From CAAGNP01 sp045595965 (GTDB lineage Bacteria; Bacteroidota; Bacteroidia; Bacteroidales; UBA932), in assembly GCA_045595965.1 (NCBI GenBank), contig JAZOBN010000008.1:113371-177370 (forward strand): 64,000 bases of DNA. Reading direction: 5' to 3'. Below, piece by piece: positions 1 through 8,978 of the stretch (position 1 is its first letter; each line of letters starts with the position of its first letter). Under the pieces are notes generated by a model that did not search any database, was not told the DNA's origin, and was given only the letters and a program-made list of their open reading frames with translations. The position numbers and the translations under genes were made by a program.

Positions 1-194
1 TTGTTCATACGGTTGGTACCTACCCCCATAATTCCTCTCAAGCCACCTGTTCCAAACTCCAAAGTGCGGTAAAAAGCATCTTCAAGCTCTTTGGGATCGC
101 CACTTTGCAACATTACATTTACTTTTTGTCTGGTCTCGACATCATAACTCTCGGCAAGCCAAGATTTAGCTACATCTATATAATTCCTTTCCAT
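1..194 (-). CDS. Phosphoglucomutase/phosphomannomutase, N-terminal part
   Basis: Only the first 64 codons are inside the window; the gene continues past base 1. The translation begins MERNYIDVAKSWL and contains the stretch FGTGGLRGIMGVGTNRMN, the N-terminal sugar-phosphate-binding segment of the alpha-D-phosphohexomutase superfamily, which interconverts hexose 1- and 6-phosphates. The catalytic serine loop lies outside the window, so substrate preference cannot be judged. It is divergent from the methyltransferase gene at 247, and the two share a promoter region of about 50 bp. Confidence 0.85.
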   Translation of the reverse strand, partial: MERNYIDVAKSWLAESYDVETRQKVNVMLQSGDPKELEDAFYRTLEFGTGGLRGIMGVGTNRMN

Positions 195-212
195 ATTGAT
201 ACTATTATTCTA

Positions 213-243
213 CAAATTTAAGAGGAAAGATTTATATTTGCAA
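213..243 (-). promoter_or_regulatory. Promoter of the phosphohexomutase gene
   Basis: On the minus strand TAAATTTG (220 to 213) matches the Bacteroidota -7 element TAnnTTTG, and TTG (243 to 241) sits 20 nt upstream where the -33 element is expected. The box ends 18 nt before the ATG at 194. Confidence 0.6.
233..240 (+). promoter_or_regulatory. -7 promoter element of the THUMP-like methyltransferase gene
   Basis: TATATTTG matches the Bacteroidota -7 consensus TAnnTTTG. Its last base is only 6 nt before the ATG at 247, so the transcript would start at or within a few bases of the start codon. No clear -33 TTG is seen at 19-21 nt. It interleaves with the divergent promoter of the phosphohexomutase gene. 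Confidence 0.5.
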
Positions 244-246
244 CCA

Positions 247-1455
247 ATGGAAAGCAAAACACTTCAATTTATAATTGAACATGAGGGAGAGGACCACAAC
301 AAGATTCTTCTCTCCGCGTCCCGCTATCCCGATGTCGATATTCCCACCGCTGCAAGATCGATTGCAGCCAGAAAAAAGATCAAATCAAAGATTCCCACCT
401 TTTACAACGAGCCTTCATTGATCTACCCTACTACCCTCTCATTGGAGCAATGCAGTTCTGAGGCTACTGCCATATACAAACAGAGTCTTATTCCGCAAGG
501 GTGCAAAGTGGCAGATCTGACAGGGGGGCTTGGTGTGGATTCCTTCTTCTTTTCGAAAAAAGCAAAGAGTGTGGAGTACTATGAGAGAAACGGGGAGCTT
601 GCCTCTGCCGTAAAAGAAAATTTTGCCAGTTTAGGTGCATATAACATAAATGTTAACCCCTTTAACATAAATGTTTCTTACATTGACAGCGACCAATTTA
701 ACAATTTTGACATAATTTTTCTTGATCCAGCGAGAAGGGATCGTTCCGGAGGGAGAGTTTTCTCTGTTTCGGACTGTGAACCTAACCTTATTGAACTTGA
801 AAAGCACCTTCTTAACAAAGGGGAAAGTGTCATAGCAAAGATATCTCCTATGGCAGACCTCTCCCATCTTATCAACACTTTCAGAACCCTCCGGGAGATA
901 CATATTGTATCTGTTGACAACGAGTGTAAAGAGTTGTTGCTGATTCTGAAAAAGGGGGAAAGAGTTGGAGATATAGTGTTGCATTGCGTCAACATTTCCA
1001 AGGGTTCCCGACAACATTTCTCATTTACACCAGAGGAAGAATCTGCCATCTCCCCTCTCCTTTTCCAGGAGGAGATACTGGAAGATGGGGAAGATTTGTT
1101 CCTATACGAGCCGAACCGCTCCATACTTAAAGCAGGAGCATTCAAGCTTATCTCACACAACTTCAGTTTGTGGAAATTATTCCACAGCACTCACCTTTAC
1201 CTGAGCAACAAACTGATTGAGTATTTCCCGGGAAAATGTTTCAGGGTGACAGAACACCGTCAATTCTCAAAAAAGGTTGTATCTGAGTGGAAAAACAGTC
1301 ACCCATACGCTTCAGTAACAACAAAGAACTTCCCCATTTCATCAGAAGACCTTGCAAAAAAACTGGGATGCAAAGAGAGTGATAAATTTCACATATTTGC
1401 CTGTCAGGTGTCAGACGGAGAAAAGAAGATCTTCTTTACCGAAAAAGTGTTTTAG
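247..1455 (+). CDS. THUMP-like domain class I SAM-dependent methyltransferase
   Basis: 402 aa from the ATG at 247, the likely start because a -7 promoter box ends just before it; a longer frame to 196 would overlap the promoter. The Rossmann methyltransferase core shows motif I as DLTGGLGVD (about residue 95), an acidic ligand in VEYYERN and a downstream FLDPARR motif. The C-terminal part resembles the THUMP-like domain found on Bacteroidota methyltransferases. The substrate is probably RNA, but this is inferred from the family and cannot be read from the sequence. The last 20 bp overlap the convergent helicase gene. Confidence 0.75.
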   Translation: MESKTLQFIIEHEGEDHNKILLSASRYPDVDIPTAARSIAARKKIKSKIPTFYNEPSLIYPTTLSLEQCSSEATAIYKQSLIPQGCKVADLTGGLGVDSFFFSKKAKSVEYYERNGELASAVKENFASLGAYNINVNPFNINVSYIDSDQFNNFDIIFLDPARRDRSGGRVFSVSDCEPNLIELEKHLLNKGESVIAKISPMADLSHLINTFRTLREIHIVSVDNECKELLLILKKGERVGDIVLHCVNISKGSRQHFSFTPEEESAISPLLFQEEILEDGEDLFLYEPNRSILKAGAFKLISHNFSLWKLFHSTHLYLSNKLIEYFPGKCFRVTEHRQFSKKVVSEWKNSHPYASVTTKNFPISSEDLAKKLGCKESDKFHIFACQVSDGEKKIFFTEKVF

Positions 1456-2851
1456 GGAAATTTACTAAATATACCTTCTCCACAGATCGTGTAATCGCTG
1501 TATATAGCCACTTCAAGTCATCAGCGCTCATCTCTTCCTGCCAGAAAGGATTATCGATAAATACACATCTCCACTGCCCTCCCTGAGATTTATGACAAGT
1601 AATTGCAGTGGCATATTTTATCTGAAGGGCATTATAGTACTTATCTTCCCTGACGGCATTGTTTCTCTTTTTCTTGGTAGAAATATGGTCATAGTCTGCA
1701 TATACACCCTCATAGAGCTCCTGTTGCTGCTCTTTGGACAATGATGCGCTCTCGGAATATAAAGTATCCAGTATAACCTTTGCTGTAATCTCCACATCAT
1801 TATAATCTGGGAAACAAAGTGTCGCCTGAGCAAAACTCAACCCATATCTCTCCTCATATTTCCCTATCCTTACAAGCTCTGCCACATCACCATTTGCTAT
1901 AAAATCGAGTTCCTCTATCTCTTCAAGGAACTGGTAACAGTTTTTTACCACCATTATCTTGTCCCCCCTGCACAATCTCTCCTCCTTGGACAACACTGCC
2001 GACCTGATTCCTGCATTATATCTGTTTGCCCTCTTGTTTGAGCGGCACAACACCACAATATCGTCCAATCCATATTTGCCGATAGCATCATCCAGAGTCT
2101 CAATCAGATCCCCTCCTGTGATAGATTCAATATCTGTAAATCCCTCCAGCTCCAACTTCAATGGTGAAACAGCAAAACTATAGGACTCTATCTTCTCCCT
2201 TATGATTGTAGCATTATGGAGAATACCCGACTCCTGAGCCTGCCTGACTACAGTTTTCAACTCTACGAAGTTGTAGTTTCCAAACAGGGAGAGACATTCG
2301 GGACTTAATGCCGGACTTATCTCCTCCATAACAGGGGGCAATTGGGCATTATCACCTATGAGAATCAACTTGTTGCCGCTACCACTCCTGACATATTGGA
2401 TCAGATCGAGAAGGAGATTTCCCGAGCCAAAAGGGGAACCGGGAGAATCTACAGATATGAGGGAGGCCTCATCTACGATGAATACAACATCATGTCCCTT
2501 ATTTATATCCAGGGTAAATTGTCCTATAGCATCGTTCATTGATTTCTGCCTGTAGATTTGTTTATGTATGGTCAAAGCGGGAAATCCTGCATACCCAGCA
2601 AGAACCTTTGCTGCCCTCCCTGTAGGGGCCATCAACTTGAACTTTATCTCAAACTCTTTAAGTGTCTTGACATAGGATGCAATGACGGATGTCTTTCCCG
2701 TTCCGGCATAACCGTTGATTACCAGAATATCACATTCGTCGCTCTGCATTGTAAAATCTGCAAGTGACTGAAAAAGTGAGTTCTGACATGTAGTGGGCTC
2801 AAAATGGAAATTGGAGGAAATTTTTCCCTTAAAAAAATCTGACACCCCCAT
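1436..2851 (-). CDS. RecD-like superfamily 1 DNA helicase
   Basis: 471 aa. It has the full set of SF1 helicase motifs: Walker A NGYAGTGKTS (about residues 46-55), motif Ia APTGRAAK, Walker B IVDEAS, a GDNAQLPP motif III, ITCHKSQGGQW (motif V region) and LYTAITRS (motif VI). This matches the short RecD/TraA-like helicases common in Bacteroidota, which lack the N-terminal extension of RecD2. It probably unwinds DNA in repair or recombination; the precise role is unknown. It lies 4 bp downstream of trkH on the same strand and may be cotranscribed. Its 3' end overlaps the convergent methyltransferase gene. Confidence 0.85.
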   Translation of the reverse strand: MGVSDFFKGKISSNFHFEPTTCQNSLFQSLADFTMQSDECDILVINGYAGTGKTSVIASYVKTLKEFEIKFKLMAPTGRAAKVLAGYAGFPALTIHKQIYRQKSMNDAIGQFTLDINKGHDVVFIVDEASLISVDSPGSPFGSGNLLLDLIQYVRSGSGNKLILIGDNAQLPPVMEEISPALSPECLSLFGNYNFVELKTVVRQAQESGILHNATIIREKIESYSFAVSPLKLELEGFTDIESITGGDLIETLDDAIGKYGLDDIVVLCRSNKRANRYNAGIRSAVLSKEERLCRGDKIMVVKNCYQFLEEIEELDFIANGDVAELVRIGKYEERYGLSFAQATLCFPDYNDVEITAKVILDTLYSESASLSKEQQQELYEGVYADYDHISTKKKRNNAVREDKYYNALQIKYATAITCHKSQGGQWRCVFIDNPFWQEEMSADDLKWLYTAITRSVEKVYLVNFPKTLFR

Positions 2852-2855
2852 ACCC

Positions 2856-4301
2856 CTATCTCCTTCTCAGAATAAAGAAAATTGTAATCAAAGGGTATAT
2901 TTCAAGACGTCCCAGCAACATCTGCAGAGAGAATATAAATTTTGCGAAAGAGGAGAAGTGACCGTAATTCTCCAAAGAGCCACAAGTACCGAAAGCTGGT
3001 CCAAGATTGGACATTAGGGAGAATGATGAGGTAATGGAATCAATAAGATCGAGACCGGATGCTGCAAGGATAATTGCACTTGCTATGACAATAAAGAAGA
3101 AGAGTGAGACGAAAAGAGCCACACTTGAAGTAAGTTCCGCATCAATCTTATTGTTACCCACCTTTACAGGGACCACAGCGCTTGGGTGTAAAAGTTTCTT
3201 GATCTGTGTTTTTGCAGATTTTAATAGAATCCACACCCTGTCGACCTTAATACCACCAGTCGTTGAGCCTGAACACGCTCCCTGAATACCTAACATTAAT
3301 AGAATCAATATCGAACATGTAGGCCAGACAGATGTATCGGCTGTAGCAAATCCTACTGTGGCGCTGACTGTAATTACCTGGAAAGAGGACAAACGCAAAG
3401 CTTCGCCCCAACTCTTTATACCGCCATTTGACAAGAGGTCAAATGAAATTACAAGTGTAGCAACTAAAATAGCGGTAAGGTAGAATCTTGTAATCGGCGA
3501 CTTGAAAATCTTCGGAGATCTTGAAATTATAGAGTTGTACATCAAGCCATAATGGAGAGAGGCAATTACTGTACACACCATTACTACCAACTCCACATTG
3601 AATGAATCATAGAACATAATCGACTCATTTCTTGTGCTGAATCCTCCGGTAGCAACAATACTGAAAGCATGGTTGACGGCATCGAAAAACGGCATTCCTG
3701 CCAACACAAGGGAAACTGTAGAAATCACGGTAATAGAAATATATACAATAGAGATGACCCTTATAATCTCCTTTGTTCTGTATTGGTAATTGCTCTTGGA
3801 GAGGGATGATATCTCCATTTTTGACATTCTCAATCTGAATGTACTCATCGAAGGGAGCACAAGCAGCATAAAGATAACCACCCCAATACCACCGATAAAG
3901 TGTGTAGAGGAGCGCCAGAATACCAAACCTGGAGGGAGTGCCTCTATATCGTTCAAGATAGTTGCACCGGTAGTGGTATATCCGGAGACAGATTCAAACC
4001 ATGCATTTGCAATTGAGAACTCTCCACCCCACATTATATATGGCATCATACCGAATATACAGGATAGTAGCCAGGCAAATATGGTAATGGTAAATCCCTC
4101 CGAGACTGAGGTTATCTCAGACTGTCGTACGAAAATCAGCGGAAATATCCCCACAATCAATGTTATGACACCACTGATGAGCAAAGGGGCAAAAGAGGAA
4201 TCAATCCCGTAGATGAGTGACACCATCATCGAGAGGAACATAAACACTGCATTGAAAATCAGTGTTATTCCCAAATACCTTGCTATCAGTTTGATATTCA
4301 T
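2856..4301 (-). CDS. trkH: TrkH-family potassium uptake membrane protein
   Basis: 481 aa polytopic inner-membrane protein. The four pore loops are visible: TTTGAT (residues 109-114), ATGGFST, TVGFAT and FGTCG, each with the conserved filter glycine. A conserved STTGGIKVDR segment precedes the last pore domain. TrkH forms the K+-conducting subunit and normally works with the cytosolic regulator TrkA, which is not found nearby. Its ATG overlaps the stop codon of the upstream sensor-like gene (ATGA overlap, 4298-4301), so the two are translationally coupled. Family assignment is secure; the partner and ion specificity are inferred. Confidence 0.93.
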   Translation of the reverse strand: MNIKLIARYLGITLIFNAVFMFLSMMVSLIYGIDSSFAPLLISGVITLIVGIFPLIFVRQSEITSVSEGFTITIFAWLLSCIFGMMPYIMWGGEFSIANAWFESVSGYTTTGATILNDIEALPPGLVFWRSSTHFIGGIGVVIFMLLVLPSMSTFRLRMSKMEISSLSKSNYQYRTKEIIRVISIVYISITVISTVSLVLAGMPFFDAVNHAFSIVATGGFSTRNESIMFYDSFNVELVVMVCTVIASLHYGLMYNSIISRSPKIFKSPITRFYLTAILVATLVISFDLLSNGGIKSWGEALRLSSFQVITVSATVGFATADTSVWPTCSILILLMLGIQGACSGSTTGGIKVDRVWILLKSAKTQIKKLLHPSAVVPVKVGNNKIDAELTSSVALFVSLFFFIVIASAIILAASGLDLIDSITSSFSLMSNLGPAFGTCGSLENYGHFSSFAKFIFSLQMLLGRLEIYPLITIFFILRRR

Positions 4302-5083
4302 TTTTTCTTCTTCAGAAGTCTGTTTTCCTCTATGATCTCCTTAATGTTGGTATTTAGCTCCTGCAATTGGTCCCCTCCATAATCGAACCTGATATCATAA
4401 CCTTTGTTGTACTCTTTATATTTTTTCAATCCAAGGTTAATTTTCAGTATCGGCTTCAGGACAAAGATGTTGATAAAATAATTGAACAGTATCACAAGGA
4501 CAATTCCCACACCCATAGCGATAATGATGGGGACTATAGAGCGATAAAATCCGTCATTGAGATTGTAATAGTTCTCAGCCAGGGCATTTTGTGAGACCAA
4601 TGTGAGTCTCTGGATATATTCACGCAATTGTTCATACACCCCTTGAAGTCTGTTGAAATACCACTCGCGCCTTACAGAATAACCGTTCAGCCATATTTCC
4701 GGCACCTCCTGAACAACATGCATATATGCCACATAAGCATACCTTACCGAGTCGGCCATAGCCTTCTCCTCATCGATGGTAAAGTGTTCCTGGAGCCTCT
4801 CAAGGCTGATGGAGAAATCTTCATTACCCTCAAAATCTGGAATTTCAGTAATACCCTGTTCACCTATCTTTTCAAGGATATACGTGTTATATTCCTCACT
4901 CATATTCATAAGATTGCGGGATATATTAACACTTGCCATATTGTCTGTCAAGATCGACGAGACATACTGACTCATCCTCTGGAACTCAAAGAATGAGATG
5001 ATTCCTGCAATAAAAAGAATCAGTCCTATCACTATTGAACCAAGGAGTACTTTGCTTTTTATACCGAGCGTGTTCCGTTTCAT
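4298..5083 (-). CDS. Two-TM membrane protein with periplasmic four-helix-bundle sensor and HAMP-like region
   Basis: 261 aa from the ATG at 5083, chosen because a -7 promoter box ends 4 bp upstream; the frame stays open to 5110. A first membrane helix (about residues 14-35) is followed by about 145 residues predicted helical and periplasmic, a second membrane helix (about 180-205), then a short HAMP-like cytoplasmic region ending in LKKKK. This layout resembles the ligand-binding part of chemoreceptors and histidine kinases, but there is no kinase or signalling domain. It overlaps trkH by 4 bp. A role in modulating TrkH is a guess from that coupling. Confidence 0.6.
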   Translation of the reverse strand: MKRNTLGIKSKVLLGSIVIGLILFIAGIISFFEFQRMSQYVSSILTDNMASVNISRNLMNMSEEYNTYILEKIGEQGITEIPDFEGNEDFSISLERLQEHFTIDEEKAMADSVRYAYVAYMHVVQEVPEIWLNGYSVRREWYFNRLQGVYEQLREYIQRLTLVSQNALAENYYNLNDGFYRSIVPIIIAMGVGIVLVILFNYFINIFVLKPILKINLGLKKYKEYNKGYDIRFDYGGDQLQELNTNIKEIIEENRLLKKKK

Positions 5084-5087
5084 GGCA

Positions 5088-5095
5088 CAAATATA
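5088..5095 (-). promoter_or_regulatory. -7 promoter element of the sensor-like/trkH unit
   Basis: On the minus strand TATATTTG matches TAnnTTTG and ends 4 nt before the ATG at 5083, which predicts a leaderless or nearly leaderless mRNA. It lies immediately after the gap terminator, so transcription restarts where the upstream unit stops. Confidence 0.5.
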
Positions 5096-5096
5096 T

Positions 5097-5129
5097 AAAA
5101 AAACGGACAACCGATACCGGTTGTCCGTT
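5097..5129 (-). terminator. Rho-independent terminator of gap
   Basis: A perfect 12-bp stem (5102-5113 with 5118-5129) with the 4-nt loop ATAC. On the minus strand it is followed by a run of seven T (5103 to 5097). It lies 23 bp past the gap stop codon. Confidence 0.9.
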
Positions 5130-5151
5130 CATTATTGGAATCTGAATCAGA

Positions 5152-6156
5152 TTATTTGCTGATCCATTTAGCCATTTCAAGAACTTTGTTTGAGTAACCC
5201 CATTCGTTATCGTACCAAGATACAACTTTAACGAATGTAGGATCAAGCTGAATACCTGCTTTTTCATCGAAGATAGAGGTACGTGGATCGTTACGGAAGT
5301 CAGTTGAAACGACTGCTTCATTGGTGTAACCGAGGATACCTTTAAGTTCGTTTTCAGAAGCTTTCTTCATAGCTGCGCAGATCTCTTCGTAAGAAGCAGC
5401 TTTTTCAAGTTCAACTGTAAGGTCAACTACTGATACGTCAGAGGTAGGAACACGCATTGACATACCGGTAAGTTTACCGTTAAGTTCAGGAATAACTTTA
5501 CCTACTGCTTTAGCAGCACCTGTTGATGAAGGGATAATGTTCTCAAGGATACCGCGACCACCTCTCCAGTCTTTCTTAGAAGGACCGTCAACTGTTTTCT
5601 GAGTAGCAGTTGCAGCGTGTACTGTAGTCATAAGACCTCTCTTCACACCGAAGTTTTCGTTAAGAACTTTGGTAATAGGAGCAAGACAGTTAGTAGTACA
5701 AGATGCGTTAGAGATGATATCTTGACCTGCGTAAGTAGTGTGGTTTACACCATATACAAACATAGGGGTAGAATCTTTTGAAGGTGCAGACATGATAACT
5801 TTCTTAGCACCAGCCTGAATGTGTTTGCGAGCTTTTTCGTCTTCAAGGAAAAGACCGGTTGATTCAACAACTACGTCAGCTTCAACTTCATTCCATTTTA
5901 GGTTAGCAGGATCCATTTCTGCAGTAAGGCGGATCTTTTCACCGTTAACTACAAGGTAGTTACCCTCTACAGCGATTTCACCCTGGAATTGACCATGAAC
6001 TGAATCATATTTAAGCATATATGCCAAATAATCAGGATCAAGAAGGTCATTGATACCTACGATTTGAATATCGTTAGCGAAATTTTCAACTGCTGCACGG
6101 AAAACCATACGGCCAATACGGCCAAATCCGTTGATACCTACTTTAATTTTAGTCAT
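5152..6156 (-). CDS. gap: Type I glyceraldehyde-3-phosphate dehydrogenase
   Basis: 334 aa, the normal length. It begins with the NAD-binding GINGFGRIGRMVFRA and contains the active-site SNASCTTNC with the catalytic cysteine (about residue 153), the ATATQKTVDGPS segment and the C-terminal WYDNEWGYSNKV. It catalyses the phosphorylating oxidation of glyceraldehyde 3-phosphate in glycolysis and the reverse step in gluconeogenesis. It is monocistronic: its own promoter lies near 6206 and a strong terminator follows. Synonymous codons lean towards those seen in the other highly expressed genes of the window. Confidence 0.97.
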   Translation of the reverse strand: MTKIKVGINGFGRIGRMVFRAAVENFANDIQIVGINDLLDPDYLAYMLKYDSVHGQFQGEIAVEGNYLVVNGEKIRLTAEMDPANLKWNEVEADVVVESTGLFLEDEKARKHIQAGAKKVIMSAPSKDSTPMFVYGVNHTTYAGQDIISNASCTTNCLAPITKVLNENFGVKRGLMTTVHAATATQKTVDGPSKKDWRGGRGILENIIPSSTGAAKAVGKVIPELNGKLTGMSMRVPTSDVSVVDLTVELEKAASYEEICAAMKKASENELKGILGYTNEAVVSTDFRNDPRTSIFDEKAGIQLDPTFVKVVSWYDNEWGYSNKVLEMAKWISK

Positions 6157-6205
6157 TTCTTATATCTTTTATAAATTAAACAATATCTACTTTACTAAAA
6201 GCGTG

Positions 6206-6213
6206 CAAATTTA
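6206..6213 (-). promoter_or_regulatory. -7 promoter element of gap
   Basis: TAAATTTG on the minus strand fits TAnnTTTG and leaves a 49-nt A/T-rich leader before the gap ATG at 6156. No convincing -33 element was found. Confidence 0.45.
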
Positions 6214-6236
6214 GAAATTTCTCCAATAAAATAAAC

Positions 6237-6244
6237 TATATTTG
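6237..6244 (+). promoter_or_regulatory. -7 promoter element of the surE-lpxB-dapF unit
   Basis: TATATTTG fits TAnnTTTG and lies 17 nt before the surE ATG at 6262. It is back to back with the gap promoter. Confidence 0.5.
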
Positions 6245-6261
6245 CGTAAGATTTTTTGGAT

Positions 6262-7044
6262 ATGAACAAAAAAATTGATATACTTATAACCAACGATGAC
6301 AGCATCAACGCCAAAGGGATCCATTTTCTTGCAAAAATGATGACCCGGTATGGAAACGTCACCGTTGTAGCCCCTGCCGAGCCCCAATCTGGCAAATCTG
6401 CGGCGCTATCCCTGGCCACCCCGCAATATCTAAAAAAAGTTCATTACGAAGATGGTCTGAGGATCTACTCTTTTGAAGGGACCCCTGTCGATTGCATAAA
6501 ACTTGCAATCAATGAGTTTTTTCACGACAAACGTCCCGATCTGATCGTTTCAGGGATAAATCATGGTTCAAATGCCTCCGTTGCATCTCTATATTCAGGG
6601 ACCCTTGGCGCTTGCATTGAGGGGACACTTTATGACATCCCTTCAATTGGTTTCTCCATCAATACACATGATGAAGATCCCGATTTTTCTTCGGTGGAGC
6701 GGTACGGGAAAATAATAATGGACAAATATTTCCAGAATCCTCCATCTCCAGATGTCTATCTTAACATCAACTTTCCTGCAATCCCCGCTGACCAGGTAAA
6801 AGGGATAAAAACAGCTCGCAGAGGGCGTGGAAGATGGATTAAGGAGTATGAGATCCGCAACGACGAGAATGGTGGCAAATACTATTTCATGAAAGGTGAA
6901 TTTGAAAATCTTGAAACCGACATGACTCAGGGAGACCACATTCTCAATGTAATAGGCAATTATGTAACAATCGTTCCTCACAAGATAGACAACACCGATT
7001 ATCAGGAGATGGAACGTCTGAAAACAATCTGGGAACTCGACTAA
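6262..7044 (+). CDS. surE: 5'/3'-nucleotidase SurE
   Basis: 260 aa from ATG 6262; an in-frame TTG lies two codons upstream but ATG is preferred. The N-terminus KIDILITNDDSINAKGI is the SurE metal-binding motif, with Ser where most family members have Gly after the two Asp. GTPVDCIKLA and SGINHGSN are further SurE signatures. SurE removes phosphate from nucleoside monophosphates and may act in stationary-phase or stress salvage. It is first in an apparent operon with lpxB (1-bp gap) and dapF. Confidence 0.93.
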   Translation: MNKKIDILITNDDSINAKGIHFLAKMMTRYGNVTVVAPAEPQSGKSAALSLATPQYLKKVHYEDGLRIYSFEGTPVDCIKLAINEFFHDKRPDLIVSGINHGSNASVASLYSGTLGACIEGTLYDIPSIGFSINTHDEDPDFSSVERYGKIIMDKYFQNPPSPDVYLNINFPAIPADQVKGIKTARRGRGRWIKEYEIRNDENGGKYYFMKGEFENLETDMTQGDHILNVIGNYVTIVPHKIDNTDYQEMERLKTIWELD

Positions 7045-7045
7045 G

Positions 7046-8188
7046 ATGAAATACTACATCATATCAGGAGAGGCATCGGGAGATCTCCACGGATCAAACC
7101 TGATGAAAGGTCTATATGCCTCCGATCCATCATGCGAAGTAAGATTCTGGGGGGGAGACAAAATGGCTGCCGTAGGGGGATCAATGGTCCGGCACTACAA
7201 GGAGACTGCAGTCATGGGATTTGTAGAGGTGCTCGCTAAAGCAAAAATGGTCCTTGGCAACCTCTCATTCTGCAAAAAAGATCTTCTTGAATATGCACCT
7301 GATGTAGTTATCCTTATCGATTATGCCGGCTTCAATCTGAAAATTGCCAAGTTTGCCAAATCTCACGGAATCAAGGTTTTCTACTACATTGCCCCAAAAG
7401 TATGGGCATGGAAAGAGGGGAGAATCAAGAACCTGCGTGAAGATGTGGACAAACTATTCATCATATTTCCGTTTGAAATTGAATATTTCAACAAACATGG
7501 TATAGAGACTATATACAGAGGAAACCCGTTGATTGACAGCATTGCCAACCACCCCTCCTCTACCGAAACACGACAAGATTTTCTTAACAGGCACCAACTC
7601 GAAGACAAGCCCTCCATTGTCCTCCTCCCCGGGAGCAGAAAGGGTGAAATCGGATGGCTGATGCCCCGATACATTGAGGCGGCCCGACATTTTCCATCTG
7701 AATATCAAATTCTCCTCACAGCCGCCCCATCAATCGAGAGAGAATATTACACAAAATATCTGAGCGGAACCCGGATCAAACTTATTGAAAACGACACCTA
7801 TGCCGCGATACGCCACTCCGAGGCAGCTGTTGTTGCATCCGGAACAGCAAGTCTGGAGACAGCACTGATCGGAACTCCTCAGGTAGTATGTTATGGTGGT
7901 AATCCAATCTCATTCTACATTGCCAAGAGGCTTGTAATGCGCTCATCCATTTCATATATCTCACTGGGGAATATAATTATAAACAAACAGGCTTTCCGGG
8001 AACTTCTCCAAGATGACTGTACACCCGAAACGATTTGCCAAGAGGTAAATAATCTCATCTTCGACAAGGGATACAGGGGGACAATGATGGAGAGATATGG
8101 GGAGATACGGAGTGCCCTCGGATCTGAAGGGGCCTCTGTCAAGGTGGCACAAGCAATGATTAACGAACTTAAAAACCAAATAAAGTGA
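7046..8188 (+). CDS. lpxB: Lipid-A-disaccharide synthase
   Basis: 380 aa, the usual length. It begins KYYIISGEASGDLHGSNLMKGL, the LpxB N-terminal signature, and has IDYAGFNLKIAK, YYIAPKVWAWKEGR and LPGSRKGEI, typical of this GT19 glycosyltransferase. It joins UDP-2,3-diacylglucosamine and lipid X to make the lipid A disaccharide at the inner membrane, which shows the cell has an LPS outer membrane. It follows surE by 1 bp and overlaps dapF by 4 bp. Confidence 0.96.
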   Translation: MKYYIISGEASGDLHGSNLMKGLYASDPSCEVRFWGGDKMAAVGGSMVRHYKETAVMGFVEVLAKAKMVLGNLSFCKKDLLEYAPDVVILIDYAGFNLKIAKFAKSHGIKVFYYIAPKVWAWKEGRIKNLREDVDKLFIIFPFEIEYFNKHGIETIYRGNPLIDSIANHPSSTETRQDFLNRHQLEDKPSIVLLPGSRKGEIGWLMPRYIEAARHFPSEYQILLTAAPSIEREYYTKYLSGTRIKLIENDTYAAIRHSEAAVVASGTASLETALIGTPQVVCYGGNPISFYIAKRLVMRSSISYISLGNIIINKQAFRELLQDDCTPETICQEVNNLIFDKGYRGTMMERYGEIRSALGSEGASVKVAQAMINELKNQIK

Positions 8189-8976
8189 AAGCATACAAAT
8201 ATCAGGGAGCGGGAAATGACTTTGTCATTTTTGACAACCGCAACGGAGAAATAAAACTCGATGATTCTCAAATCAGACTGCTTTGTGACCGCAGATATGG
8301 AATCGGTGCAGACGGACTTATGTTGTTGAATGCAAGCACCAATCCTGAGAGGGATTTTGAGATGAAATTTTACAATGCCGATGGATTTGAAGGGGATATG
8401 TGCGGAAATGGTGCAAGATGTCTTGTTGCATTTGCCGCCCACAGAGGTCTCAAATCTTTCCGCTTTGATGCAAGGGACGGCTATCACGAAGGTTTTGTCC
8501 TCGAATACGGAAAAAGGTGTATCATCAGGGTAAAAATCAAGGATGTAAAGACCATCTACAAATATTCAGACAATATGTACTACGCTGATACAGGAGTAGA
8601 TCATGTTGTTCAATTCAGAGATGATCTTGACACTATGGATATTGAGAAGGATGGACCATACTGGAGGTACCATAAAGATTTTCCAAAAGGGACAAATGTC
8701 AATTTCATACAGGAAAAAGAGGACGGTCTTCACATCAGAACCTGGGAGAGGGGTGTAGAGGCAGAGACATACGCATGCGGCACAGGGGCAACAGCATCTG
8801 CCATCTCCGCATACAAAGATGGACGCAAATGCTGCACAATATCTGAAGACGGGACAATCAAATATACGGTAAAGACCCTCAAAGACACCCTCGCGATCGA
8901 TTTCAAGGATGATTTGACAAATGTCTACCTTACAGGTCCTGCAACATTTGTATTTGAAACTGATATTGAGCTATAA
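8185..8976 (+). CDS. dapF: Diaminopimelate epimerase
   Basis: 263 aa. The start is GTG at 8185, overlapping the lpxB stop codon as GTGA, which fits translational coupling and aligns the N-terminus (KAYKYQGAGNDFVIFD) with the family. The two catalytic cysteines lie in CGNGARC (about residue 73) and CGTGATA (about residue 198). It converts LL- to meso-diaminopimelate for lysine and peptidoglycan synthesis. It is the last gene of the surE-lpxB-dapF unit and ends 2 bp from the convergent yggS. lysA, the next enzyme of the pathway, is at 18859-20016. Confidence 0.96.
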   Translation: MKAYKYQGAGNDFVIFDNRNGEIKLDDSQIRLLCDRRYGIGADGLMLLNASTNPERDFEMKFYNADGFEGDMCGNGARCLVAFAAHRGLKSFRFDARDGYHEGFVLEYGKRCIIRVKIKDVKTIYKYSDNMYYADTGVDHVVQFRDDLDTMDIEKDGPYWRYHKDFPKGTNVNFIQEKEDGLHIRTWERGVEAETYACGTGATASAISAYKDGRKCCTISEDGTIKYTVKTLKDTLAIDFKDDLTNVYLTGPATFVFETDIEL

Positions 8977-8978
8977 GA

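Noticed and set aside
196..246. Upstream in-frame extension of the methyltransferase gene
   Set aside because: The extension covers the -7 promoter element and adds residues not expected in the family. ATG 247 is preferred.
3790..4212. 140-codon open frame opposite trkH
   Set aside because: It is antisense to a well-conserved transporter, with no start context or family match.
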